Part shown: piece after piece, positions 25,014 to 32,181 of the stretch | How positions within the stretch are numbered: position 1 is the first letter of the stretch | Layout: each line of letters opens with the position of its first letter | Assembly: GCA_039961675.1 (NCBI GenBank) | Contig: JABRWC010000043.1 | Coordinates: forward strand, 1-64,000 | Source of the DNA: JABRWC01 sp039961675 | GTDB taxonomy: Bacteria > Planctomycetota > Phycisphaerae > UBA1845 > Fen-1342 | Length of the DNA stretch: 64,000 nt | Direction of reading: 5' to 3' | Position numbers and translations under genes: made by a program | Notes under the pieces: generated by a model | What the model was told of the DNA's origin: nothing | The model's database searches: none | The model's input: the letters and a program-made list of their open reading frames with translations, nothing else

Positions 25014-25492
25014 AGCGGCGCGAACGGCCCTGGACGCAGGGGCGGCTCCACCGTGAATGCTGGGCTGCGCCCGCCGTCTGGCTGGCGCTCTGCGACCTGG
25101 CCGGCGGATCGGTTGTTTGCACGCCGACCCGAGCGACCCTGTGCGGTCGGACCGGCATCCGGCGCGAGCGCACAATATCCGACGGGCTGACGGCCTTGGA
25201 GCGTGGCGGGTGGATTCATCGGGTGCGCGTGCCGGTGATCGCCGGCGGGCGCAGAACCGCTACCTTGCTGCGAATTGTGCTGCTTCGCCGTAAAGGGCGC
25301 GACGCGCCCTATACGAGCGCGCGCGCCGTAAAGGGCGCAACGCGCCCCAAGGGTAAGGGGCGCGTCGCGCCCCAAGACTCTCTCTTAAGAGAGAGGGCGT
25401 GCGCGTCCGCCGCTTTGAAGCGGACGAACACGCACGCGGCGCAGGAAGCGCAGCCGATACGCGCAAAGAGCCCCATGAAGGCGGACGCATGA
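25010..25492 (+). CDS. Winged-helix replication-like protein with palindromic 3' segment
   Basis: 160 residues, ATG at 25010 overlapping the previous stop. Residues ~20-95 look like a winged helix: AVWLALCDLAGGSVVCTPTR, TGIRRERTISDGLTALERGG and a beta-wing WIHRVRVPVIAGGRRTATLL. This resembles the DNA-binding part of phage/plasmid replication initiators. The C-terminal third is low-complexity and basic because the DNA holds three GC palindromes and one AT-centred palindrome (25295-25395), so it may be under DNA-level rather than protein-level selection. It is immediately upstream of the primase-helicase, which fits a replication initiation role (inference). Confidence 0.65.
   Translation: MKRRERPWTQGRLHRECWAAPAVWLALCDLAGGSVVCTPTRATLCGRTGIRRERTISDGLTALERGGWIHRVRVPVIAGGRRTATLLRIVLLRRKGRDAPYTSARAVKGATRPKGKGRVAPQDSLLRERACASAALKRTNTHAAQEAQPIRAKSPMKADA
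25295..25395. repeat. Palindrome cluster inside the winged-helix gene (possible replication origin)
   Basis: GGGCGCGACGCGCCC (25295-25309), GGGCGCAACGCGCCC (25333-25347) and GGGGCGCGTCGCGCCCC (25357-25373) are three related palindromes; the first two share the preceding GCCGTAAA. A perfect 18-bp palindrome CTCTCTCTTAAGAGAGAG follows at 25378-25395. Such clustering just before a primase-helicase gene resembles an origin or an operator. Confidence 0.65.
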
Positions 25493-27450
25493 GCGAAAAA
25501 CGTGCCGAGCTGAACCGCATCCGCTCGAACAAGGCGGCGCTGGTCTCGGCGCTGCGCGAGGCCGGGGCGGCCGTGAACGGCCGCGCGGCGATCCGCTGCC
25601 CGTTTCACAAAGACGAACACGCGAGCGCAGGAATCCACGAGCACGGCGGCTGCTGGTACTTCACCTGCCACGGCTGCCAGTGGAACGGCGACCGAAGGAC
25701 GGGCGACGTGCTGGACGTGGTGCAGAAGATGCACGACCTCGACTTCCACGGCGCGGCCGAACGTCTCGGGCTTCGTCTCGGCTCGGGCGAGGGCGAGGGC
25801 GGGAAGGCCGTTTCCCGCCGCGCCACGCCGCGCAACGGCGCGCGGGATAGGGCGGACTGCGGCGAAGAGCGCCACGCGGCCGGAAGCGATTCCGGCGCGG
25901 ACGTTGCCGCCTTGGCGCGCGAGGCGACGGAACGGCTGATCGCTGACGCCGCGGCGCAGGCGCGGCTCTGGAGCACGCGCGCGATCGATCGGGCAACCGC
26001 GGAGCGCTTCAAGCTGGGGGTGACGGCCGACGGCGGCTACTGGACGCTGCCGGTGACGAGCACGTCCGGGCGGCTCATGGCCGTGAAGTATCATCGCGCT
26101 GATGCGAAAACCGACGCGCCAAAATGCTACTGGACGCCGCGCGGTGCATCCGCTCGGAACGTCTGGCCGCTTCACCTGGACGCCGACGGCCCGGTCTGGC
26201 TCTGTCCTGGCGAGCTGAAAGCGCTGGCGCTGATCGCGCTCGGGCGCTGCGCCGTGGGCGTGACCGGCGGCGAAGCCGCGCCGCTCCCCGAGTGCCTGCC
26301 CGAGCTGCTCAGCGGCCGAGCCGTCGCGATCGTCGGGGACGATGACGACGCCGGCCGGCGCTGGGCGCGCGCCGCGCGCGACACGCTCGCCGAGCACGGC
26401 ATCGAAGCGCGCATCGTTGACTTGAGCCTCGACAAGGGCCGCGGCTTGAAAGACGTTGGAGACTTGATCGTGCGCCGGCGCGTAATCGAAAAATTGCCGG
26501 ACGAGACGGTCGCGAATTTGCTGGACCGCGCGTACGAGCGGTCCGATCCGTGGCGAACGTTCACGCTGGGGGGAATCTGGGCGGAGGCCGCGACCTGGCG
26601 GCCGACCGAGCACGTCCTGACGGGGCTGCGCTCGCTGGACGCGCGACTCGGCGGCGGGCTGCGCGTGGGCGGCGTGCACCTGTTGGCCGGCAAGACCGGC
26701 CGAGCGAAGACGCAGACGGCGGTGCAATGCGCCCTGAACGCGGCGCTAGCTGGCGTCCCCGTCGGCGTGGTCTCGCTCGAATTGCCCCGGCGCGACCTCG
26801 CGCACCTGATCGTTTCGAATCTTGCCGCGATCCCGCGGCGCTGGATCGCCGACGACTCGCTTGACCTGGCACAGCACGCCCGGCTGGACGGCGTGCGTCG
26901 CGAGCACGCGGGCTTGCCGTTGACGCTGCTGGACGCGGAGTACTGGGGCGGCGCGCTGAACCGCACGCGGCTGTGCGCGATCGTGGGCGACGGCTGCCGG
27001 CTCTTCGGCTGGCGGCTGGTGCTTCTGGACTACATCGGCCTACTTGCCGCGGCTCCCGGCGACACGAGCGAGTACGGCGCGGACTGCGAGAATTCGGCGG
27101 CGCTGAAGCGCCTGGCGCAGACGTGCAATATCGCGCTACTGGTAATCGCGGACTTGCGGAAGTCCGGAACACAGAAGGGCGCGGATCGCGAGCCGACGTC
27201 CATCGACGAGATCCGCGGCGCGGGCCGGATCGCGTATGACGCCGTAAACGTCTTCGCGGTGGACTGCGAGCAAGTCGAGGCGGACGCGGGGACGCGCGCG
27301 ACCGGGCTGGTGAAGGTGCGAGCGTTAAAAACCCGTTACTCGGGGCTCGGATCGGCGGGCGAAGAACTGCACTTCAAGTGGTGGCCGGCAATCGGCCGCG
27401 TGGAAGACCTCGACACGGCGAACGGCGGACCTGGAGGGCGTGAACGATGA
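25489..27450 (+). CDS. Primase-helicase fusion (CHC2 zinc finger, TOPRIM, RecA/DnaB-like ATPase)
   Basis: 653 residues from the ATG at 25489 (overlaps previous stop). The N-terminal zinc finger has C37-x2-H40 and C60-x2-C63. A TOPRIM domain follows at ~230-290, with the Glu in VWLCPGELKAL and the acidic VAIVGDDDDAG. The C-terminal half is a RecA/DnaB-like motor with a P-loop near residue 400 (LLAGKTGRAKT; an Ala replaces the usual Gly before Lys) and Walker B LVLLDYIGLL near 510. The layout resembles phage T7 gp4 and satellite Pri-Rep proteins. It would make primers and unwind DNA so the excised element can replicate itself. Confidence 0.88.
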   Translation: MSEKRAELNRIRSNKAALVSALREAGAAVNGRAAIRCPFHKDEHASAGIHEHGGCWYFTCHGCQWNGDRRTGDVLDVVQKMHDLDFHGAAERLGLRLGSGEGEGGKAVSRRATPRNGARDRADCGEERHAAGSDSGADVAALAREATERLIADAAAQARLWSTRAIDRATAERFKLGVTADGGYWTLPVTSTSGRLMAVKYHRADAKTDAPKCYWTPRGASARNVWPLHLDADGPVWLCPGELKALALIALGRCAVGVTGGEAAPLPECLPELLSGRAVAIVGDDDDAGRRWARAARDTLAEHGIEARIVDLSLDKGRGLKDVGDLIVRRRVIEKLPDETVANLLDRAYERSDPWRTFTLGGIWAEAATWRPTEHVLTGLRSLDARLGGGLRVGGVHLLAGKTGRAKTQTAVQCALNAALAGVPVGVVSLELPRRDLAHLIVSNLAAIPRRWIADDSLDLAQHARLDGVRREHAGLPLTLLDAEYWGGALNRTRLCAIVGDGCRLFGWRLVLLDYIGLLAAAPGDTSEYGADCENSAALKRLAQTCNIALLVIADLRKSGTQKGADREPTSIDEIRGAGRIAYDAVNVFAVDCEQVEADAGTRATGLVKVRALKTRYSGLGSAGEELHFKWWPAIGRVEDLDTANGGPGGRER

Positions 27451-27779
27451 TCGAGGATGAACGAGCCGACGCCTACCGCGCCCGCGTGCTGGACGCGCTG
27501 CGGGACTGGGCGGCGAGAAATTCTGCGGATGACCGATTGCCCTGCGGCAATGAACGCGGTAGGATGCTGGGCATGGCAATCATCGAGGAACTCTTGACGG
27601 CGATCGAACGGGACGGACGCACGCAATACGAGCTTGCCCGCGACTCCGGGGTAGCCGCGTCGCAGATTAGCCGTCTGCGGCACGGCCTTCGCACGATCCA
27701 CCTCGACACGGCCGAGCGGCTAGCGCAAGCGCTCGGGCTGGAGCTGCGCGAGATTCCGCGCGCCAGAAAGGGGCGATGA
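27447..27779 (+). CDS. XRE-family helix-turn-helix regulator
   Basis: 110 residues, ATG at 27447 overlapping the previous stop. The C-terminal two thirds is a standard XRE domain (TQYELARDSGVAASQISRLR followed by LDTAERLAQALGLELR). An internal ATG at 27573 would give the bare ~68-residue XRE protein, so the first 42 residues may be a linker created by translational coupling. By analogy to CI/Stl repressors it could keep the element quiet, but here it lies in the replication operon rather than being divergently transcribed, which is unusual for a master repressor. Confidence 0.8.
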   Translation: MIEDERADAYRARVLDALRDWAARNSADDRLPCGNERGRMLGMAIIEELLTAIERDGRTQYELARDSGVAASQISRLRHGLRTIHLDTAERLAQALGLELREIPRARKGR

Positions 27780-27780
27780 C

Positions 27781-29418
27781 GTGGCACGACGACAACGACC
27801 CCGCGGGCAAGGGACGCTGTTCCGCCGATCGGAGCGCGGACCGTGGCGGGCTTCATGGTTCGACGCGAACGGGAAGCGCCGCGAAGCATCGACGCGGACA
27901 ACGGACCGCGCCGCGTCCGAACGCATCCTGGCCCGGCGCGTGGCCGACGCCGCGCTTCGAAAGGACGGCGTGATTGACGCCCGCACCGACCGCTACGCCG
28001 AGGCCGAGCGCCGGCCGCTGTCCGCGCACCTGGACGACTGGGCGGCCGTGCTGGAAGCCCGCGGCAACACTGCGAAGCACGCGGACGAATCCGCCGGGCA
28101 CGTGAAGCGGCTCGCCGCGCTGACGGGCGCGGAGCGAATCAGCGCCTTGACGCCGAGCGCGGTGCAATCCGCGATCGGCGAGCTTCAGCAGACCCGCGGC
28201 GTGTCCATCGGAACGGCCGGACACTACCTGCGATCCGTCAAGAGCTTCACCCGCTGGCTTCATCGGGACGGCCGCACGCGCGGGGATGCGCTCGCCTGCC
28301 TGACGATCAAGAGCGCGGCCGCGGATCGGCGACTCGTGCGAAGGGCGCTGGACGCGGACGAGATTCGACGGCTGGTCGATGCCGCCGAGCACGGACCGGC
28401 CTTCCGCGGACTGTGCGGGGCGGATCGCGCGATGATCTACCGCGTGGCGGTCGAGAGCGGCTTGCGTCGGAACGAGCTGCGCTCGCTGCTGCCGGCTGAT
28501 TTCCGGCTCGACGACGATCCGCCAGTGCTCGTGGTCCGCGCGGCGCACTCGAAGCGCCGGCGCGAGGATCGACAGCCGATCCGGCGGGAGTTGGCCGACC
28601 GGCTCGCCACGTGGGTTGAAAGCCGGCCGGAAGACGCCCCGGTCTTCGACCTGCCGGAGTTTCACACTTCGGACATGCTGCGGACGGACCTGCGGCGGGC
28701 ACGGGCGCGGTGGATTCGAGAAACCGCGGATCGCCTGGAGCGCCGCAAGCGGCTCGAATCCGACTTCCTGGCCGTGACGGACGCTGAGGGCCGCACGGTC
28801 GATTTCCACGCCCTGCGGACGAGCTTCATAACCGCGCTGGTCAAGGGCGGCGCGTCCGTGAAGGTCGCGCAGACCTTGGCCCGGCATTCAACGCCGGTGT
28901 TGACGCTCGGGACGTACACGACGCTGGGCGTCTTCGACGTGGCGGCTGGACTGGACGCGCTCCCCGACTTCGACCCGACCCCGAAGCGCGAACACCTGGC
29001 CGCGACGGGCACGACCGACGCCGCGCCGGAGAAATCGGACAAGCTTGTCCACTTCCGCCAGCAATACCGCCAGCAGTTGGCACGCGAAACGTCGCCAGCG
29101 GTTGCGAGCGGTTGCGAAGGCGAACTGGATTCCTGCGGATCCACCGACGCGCGTAAGTCTTTGCCGGCTGCGGAGCAACGCGAACGGTTGCGAATCGTTG
29201 CTAACTCTTACTACAACGCGCCCGGAGGGACTCGAACCCCCGACCGTCGGATTAGAAATCCGATGCTCTGTCCAACTGAGCTACGGGCGCTGGGCGGGAC
29301 GCTGCGCCGAAACGAACGAAGGCACACGCGCGGCAGCCGCTTCCGCGCCGCGCATCCGAAGCGCGGCGGCAGCCAGCCCGAACGCGGCCGGCCGCGGGAC
29401 GAATTCGACGAAGGGTGA
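27781..29418 (+). CDS. Tyrosine-type site-specific integrase reading through attR
   Basis: 545 residues in the integrated state; GTG start 1 nt after the XRE stop. The core-binding SAM-like domain is at ~80-180. Catalytic residues: R229 (ESGLRRNEL), H343/R346 (HALRT), H369 (LARHST) and the nucleophile Y379 (GTYTTLG). The catalytic domain ends near residue 400; the frame then stays open through a linker, crosses the 47-bp core (codons ~479-494) and ends at a TGA at 29416-29418. The last 51 residues derive from antisense tRNA-Arg and host DNA. In the circle these would be replaced by the 69-codon tail at 22020-22229. It mediates integration into and excision from tRNA-Arg. Confidence 0.9.
   Translation: MARRQRPRGQGTLFRRSERGPWRASWFDANGKRREASTRTTDRAASERILARRVADAALRKDGVIDARTDRYAEAERRPLSAHLDDWAAVLEARGNTAKHADESAGHVKRLAALTGAERISALTPSAVQSAIGELQQTRGVSIGTAGHYLRSVKSFTRWLHRDGRTRGDALACLTIKSAAADRRLVRRALDADEIRRLVDAAEHGPAFRGLCGADRAMIYRVAVESGLRRNELRSLLPADFRLDDDPPVLVVRAAHSKRRREDRQPIRRELADRLATWVESRPEDAPVFDLPEFHTSDMLRTDLRRARARWIRETADRLERRKRLESDFLAVTDAEGRTVDFHALRTSFITALVKGGASVKVAQTLARHSTPVLTLGTYTTLGVFDVAAGLDALPDFDPTPKREHLAATGTTDAAPEKSDKLVHFRQQYRQQLARETSPAVASGCEGELDSCGSTDARKSLPAAEQRERLRIVANSYYNAPGGTRTPDRRIRNPMLCPTELRALGGTLRRNERRHTRGSRFRAAHPKRGGSQPERGRPRDEFDEG
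29058..29079 (+). repeat. 22-bp repeat, candidate integrase arm site (right/P side)
   Basis: Exact copy of 22059-22080. It lies inside the integrase 3' region. Between it and the core are further short direct repeats GGTTGCGA (at 29100, 29110 and 29187, with a partial copy at 29196), also plausible binding sites for the integrase or the excision factor. Confidence 0.55.
29216..29262. repeat. attR: right copy of the 47-bp core within tRNA-Arg
   Basis: Identical to 21973-22019. It supplies the 3' half of the intact tRNA-Arg(TCT), so integration preserves the tRNA. The integrase frame passes through it without a stop. Confidence 0.92.
29217..29290 (-). tRNA. tRNA-Arg (anticodon TCT)
   Basis: A complete cloverleaf can be drawn: 7-bp acceptor GCGCCCG/CGGGCGC, D arm GCTCAGTTGGACAGAGC, anticodon arm CGGATTTCTAATCCG with anticodon TCT, and T arm GGGGGTTCGAGTCCCTC (reading the minus strand). 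Discriminator base G; CCA is not encoded. It is the attachment site of the 7.2-kb element; the integrase gene overlaps it antisense. Confidence 0.95.
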
Positions 29419-29488
29419 GCGACGGGGCTCGAACCCGCGACCCCCAGGACCACAACCTGGTGCTCTGGCCAACTGAGCTACGCTCACC
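29414..29488 (-). tRNA. tRNA-His (anticodon GTG)
   Basis: The minus strand starts with the extra G-1 typical of tRNA-His (GGTGAGCGTAGCTCAG), paired with C73. The anticodon loop TTGTGGT gives GTG, and the T arm is GCGGGTTCGAGCCCCGT. CCA is not encoded. It lies 123 bp from tRNA-Arg on the same strand, probably co-transcribed. Confidence 0.95.
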
Positions 29489-29857
29489 GCAGGATGGCGG
29501 AGATTGTATCAATTGGAAATCCGGCTGTCAGCAGGCGCACGTCATGCTTGGTATCGGCTTCCCGGCGCGCTGAGCACCGCCCCGCAGCGCAAGCGTTGCC
29601 AGCGATGGCCGCCCGCTGTCGGATCGATCGGCTGCGCCCGTGTCCAATCCGGCCGGCAGCCCCCGTGTTCACATGCAAGGTTCGCCGTAATGACTTACCC
29701 GTTAGCTGAAGTCTCTTGCGCGTTCTTCGTTCTGTCCCCGCATCAGAACCGCGAGCACAAGCGGGCGCGGGTCGCGTTTCGGTTCCTTACCAGACCGGCG
29801 CCTGGGGTTCGATCGCACACTGCTGGCGCTTGTGGTCCCACGCCTCGAGCTTCCCAG
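29489..29857. other. Spacer upstream of tRNA-His
   Basis: 369 bp between the tRNA-His 5' end and the stop of the membrane-protein gene. This must hold the tRNA promoter on the minus strand; an AT-richer patch (GAGATTGTATCAATTGGAAA, 29500-29519) directly upstream of tRNA-His is the likely place. Open frames here are short and unlike proteins. Confidence 0.45.
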
Positions 29858-30616
29858 TCACGCGTTCTTGGCCATCACCTTGATGAGTCCCACGACGCCG
29901 GTGACCAGCAGCGAGAAAAGCAGCAGGAGCAGGAGCATTCCGACCGCGAAGCTGAGGATCGGCCAGCTCGTCTGCACCCACTCCGCCACGGCCTGCACGG
30001 CGCTGGCCAGCAGCGCGATCAGCAGCCCGGACACCAGGATGGCGCCGATCGCTCCGCGGCGCGTGCCTTCGAACGGCGTCATGCGCACCGTCAGGCATAC
30101 CGCCAGATACAGGAACGCGAGCGTCGGCCAGTGCTTCCAATCGCTGTTCAGGATCGCGTTGAGCACCTGCTCCATCAGCGTGATGCTCGAACGGAGCAGG
30201 TCCCAGACGGCGGCGACGGAGGTCGGCAACGATTGCGGCACGGCGAGCGCCGCGCCCTGGCTCAGGTCGCCGAGCACACCGCCGCCCCAGAAGTGCGCCG
30301 CGGCGTACAGGCACGCCGCACACGCGACCAGCGGCAGCAGGGCGATGATGATCGGTCCAACGACGGGGACCTTGGGCGACTCAGGCGTTTCGGACTGCGG
30401 CTTTCCCTCTTCGTCGTCGCTCATCAGCGCGGTGTTCTGCACCGAGTTGCCGGTCACGAGCAGGCCGAGCACATGGCCGAGCTGGGCCACGAGCGTGCCC
30501 GGGAGGAGCACCGTGTTCACCACGCGCGGCTTGACCAGCCGGCTCCACAGCTCGTGGACGCCCCAGGCACAGAAGACAATGACCAGCAGCCAGAACGTAA
30601 GTGTGGCGTAAAGCAT
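29858..30616 (-). CDS. Polytopic membrane protein, possibly a decayed M50-like protease
   Basis: 252 residues from the ATG at 30616, which follows a GAGGTGG ribosome site; the ATG at 30637 is less well placed. About six hydrophobic segments are visible, with an Asp/Glu/Pro-rich loop near residues 72-90. The segment LLPGTLVAQLGHVLGLLVTG resembles the HExxH helix of M50 site-2 proteases ('PGTLVHELGH'), but Ala44 and Gln45 replace the first His and Glu, so proteolysis is not expected. I do not know its function; a membrane-scaffold or pseudoprotease role is a guess. Confidence 0.7.
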   Translation of the reverse strand: MLYATLTFWLLVIVFCAWGVHELWSRLVKPRVVNTVLLPGTLVAQLGHVLGLLVTGNSVQNTALMSDDEEGKPQSETPESPKVPVVGPIIIALLPLVACAACLYAAAHFWGGGVLGDLSQGAALAVPQSLPTSVAAVWDLLRSSITLMEQVLNAILNSDWKHWPTLAFLYLAVCLTVRMTPFEGTRRGAIGAILVSGLLIALLASAVQAVAEWVQTSWPILSFAVGMLLLLLLFSLLVTGVVGLIKVMAKNA

Positions 30617-30732
30617 GGTTCCACCTCGCTTTGCCACGTACGGAGTGACGCGCGGTCACCCTCCCTGGCAACCCAACGCGCAGGATTATGCCGCGCCGCG
30701 CTGAGCAATGCCAGCCGCGGCGCGCCGGAAGA

Positions 30733-30866
30733 ACGTAGCCCATGTCTCCGGCCATGGGAACGGACGTGCAGCGGCATTCAGCCGCGAAGCGGCGAAAGTA
30801 CGTAGCCCATGTCTCCGGCCATGGGAACGGACGTGCAGCGGCATTCAGCCGCGAAGCGGCGGCGGG
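30733..30866. repeat. Tandem 67-bp repeat with internal hairpin
   Basis: Two nearly identical units, starting ACGTAGCCCATGTCTCCGGC at 30733 and again at 30800. Each contains the palindrome CCCATG-N8-CATGGG and ends with a GCCGCGAAGCGGC inverted repeat. Only two units exist, so it is not a CRISPR array. It looks like a duplicated REP/hairpin element. Confidence 0.8.
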
Positions 30867-30947
30867 AGCGCACGCCGAATGGCGTCCAAGACCGGCCTGG
30901 AGGCCGGTCCCCCAATCGGCGGACAGTCCTTCAACGGACTGGCTGCG
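30862..30947 (+). repeat. Dispersed repeat, copy A
   Basis: Begins GCGGGAGCGCACGCCGAATG, includes TCCAAGACCGGCCTGGAGGC and ends TTCAACGGACTGGCTGCG. The reverse complement of 48117-48238 matches it throughout, except for about 36 extra bases in the other copy. Confidence 0.65.
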
Positions 30948-30993
30948 GCTGCTTGGGGCCCAACGCGGACTGCTGGCGGCTGGCAGCTCTCGC

Positions 30994-32139
30994 TCACTTC
31001 GCCGACACCGGCTGCGCCGGCCGCAGTTTCAGCATGCGGTCGAGCGCGATCCGCGACCAGCGGCGCGTTTCCTCGTCCACGCGCACGGGGTTGACCACGC
31101 GCCCCTCGACGAGCGATTCGAGCGCCCAATAGAGGTGTTTAAGGTCGATGCGGTACATCGTGGCGCACAGGCACTGAACACCGGCCAGCGAACGGACAAC
31201 GCGGTCGCGGTGTTGCGTGGCCAGGCGGTTCACGAGGTGAATCTCGGTGCCGATCGCCCAGTACGAACCGGGCTGCGCCTCGTGCACGGTGCGGATGATG
31301 TACTCGGTGCTGCCGACGTAGTCGGCAAGCTGGCACACCTCCCACGAGCATTCGGGGTGCACCAGGATTTGCCACGGCTCCGGCCGGGCGCGCAGTGCCT
31401 CGATCTGCTGGACGGTGAAGAGCTGGTGCACGGAGCAGTGCCCCTTCCACAGGAAGACGCGCGCCTCGCGGCACTGCTCGGGCGTCAGGCCGCCGTCAGG
31501 CTCGTCCGGGTCATACAGCGCCATGCTCTCCAGCGGCCAGCCCAGCGCGTACGCGGTATTGCGGCCGAGATGCTGGTCCGGGAGAAAAAGCACCTTGTGA
31601 CCGCGCGAGCCGTCGCCGCCGTCCGACGGCTCAGCGCCGTGCAGCGCCCACTCCAGGACCATCTTCGCGTTTGAACTGGTGCAGCACGCGCCGTCGTTGC
31701 GGCCCACGAACGCCTTGATCGCCGCGGACGAGTTCACGTACGTGATCGGCGTGATCGGCGCGCCGGCCCGTTCGAGCAGCGCCGGCCACCCGGCCTCGAG
31801 CTGGTCGATGTGCGCCATGTCGGCCATGCTGCAACCGGCGGAAAGGTCCGGCAGGATCACCGTCTGTTTGTCGCTGGTGAGGATGTCCGCCGACTCCGCC
31901 ATGAAGTGCACGCCGCATAAGACGATGAACTCCGCGTCCTTCTGCTGCGCGGCGAGGAGGCTCAGCTTGAGGCTGTCGCCGGTGAAGTCGGCGAACTGGA
32001 TGACCTCGTCCTGCTGGTAATGGTGGCCGAGGATCGCGAGGCGCGAGCCAAGCCGCCGCTTGAATTCGCGGATGCCGTCGCAAAGCTCCGTCTCGCTGAG
32101 CTCGGCGTATCGCGGCGCGAGCGGCGGTTGCATCAGCAT
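30994..32139 (-). CDS. nadA: Quinolinate synthase
   Basis: 381 residues from the ATG at 32139, preceded by a GAGGGAGA ribosome site. NadA condenses iminoaspartate with dihydroxyacetone phosphate to quinolinate for NAD synthesis. The family pattern is clear: LGHHYQQDEVIQFADFTGDS, IVLCGVHFMAESADIL, TYVNSSAAIKAF, ACCTSSNAKMVLEWA, LFLPDQHLGRNTAY, HPECSWEVCQLAD and GVQCLCATMYRIDL. The Cys in CGVHFM, in HPEC and in CLCATM are in the positions of the three [4Fe-4S] ligands. The enzyme needs an L-aspartate oxidase/dehydrogenase partner not present here. Last gene of a parA-vanZ-nadA run. Confidence 0.96.
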   Translation of the reverse strand: MLMQPPLAPRYAELSETELCDGIREFKRRLGSRLAILGHHYQQDEVIQFADFTGDSLKLSLLAAQQKDAEFIVLCGVHFMAESADILTSDKQTVILPDLSAGCSMADMAHIDQLEAGWPALLERAGAPITPITYVNSSAAIKAFVGRNDGACCTSSNAKMVLEWALHGAEPSDGGDGSRGHKVLFLPDQHLGRNTAYALGWPLESMALYDPDEPDGGLTPEQCREARVFLWKGHCSVHQLFTVQQIEALRARPEPWQILVHPECSWEVCQLADYVGSTEYIIRTVHEAQPGSYWAIGTEIHLVNRLATQHRDRVVRSLAGVQCLCATMYRIDLKHLYWALESLVEGRVVNPVRVDEETRRWSRIALDRMLKLRPAQPVSAK

Positions 32140-32181
32140 GGCACGGTCTCCCTCGGGCGCGGCGCGCGCCACATGAGTATT

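Larger units (their letters stand above)
21973..29262. mobile_element. Integrative element in tRNA-Arg(TCT), satellite-like, ~7.2 kb
   Basis: A 47-bp exact direct repeat (21973-22019 and 29216-29262) bounds the element; the right copy is the 3' half of an intact tRNA-Arg gene and the left copy is the displaced 3' half. One unit is 7243 bp. Contents in order: the left-end integrase tail, ~1 kb without a convincing gene, an unknown protein, an iteron-like region, two AlpA-like HTH proteins, a zinc-ribbon protein, a winged-helix protein, a primase-helicase, an XRE regulator and a tyrosine integrase next to the tRNA. No capsid, terminase, portal, relaxase or conjugation gene is seen. The int-alpA-primase gene set resembles phage-inducible chromosomal islands, or an integrative replicon. 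Confidence 0.88.
30617..30993. other. Repeat-filled intergenic region upstream of nadA end
   Basis: No gene is seen. It contains the 67-bp tandem duplication (30733-30866) and one copy of a longer dispersed repeat (30862-30947). The minus-strand promoter of the membrane protein should be at 30617-30730. Confidence 0.6.

Noticed and set aside
27776..27973. ATG-initiated 65-codon frame at the XRE/integrase junction (would continue the ATGA overlap pattern)
   Set aside because: It is out of frame with the integrase and has no domain; the GTG at 27781 gives the complete integrase N-terminus.
29211..29512. Small minus-strand frames overlapping the two tRNA genes
   Set aside because: They translate tRNA sequence, a well-known source of false proteins.
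30733..30866. Possible CRISPR array
   Set aside because: Only two adjacent 67-bp units without unique spacers and no cas genes nearby.
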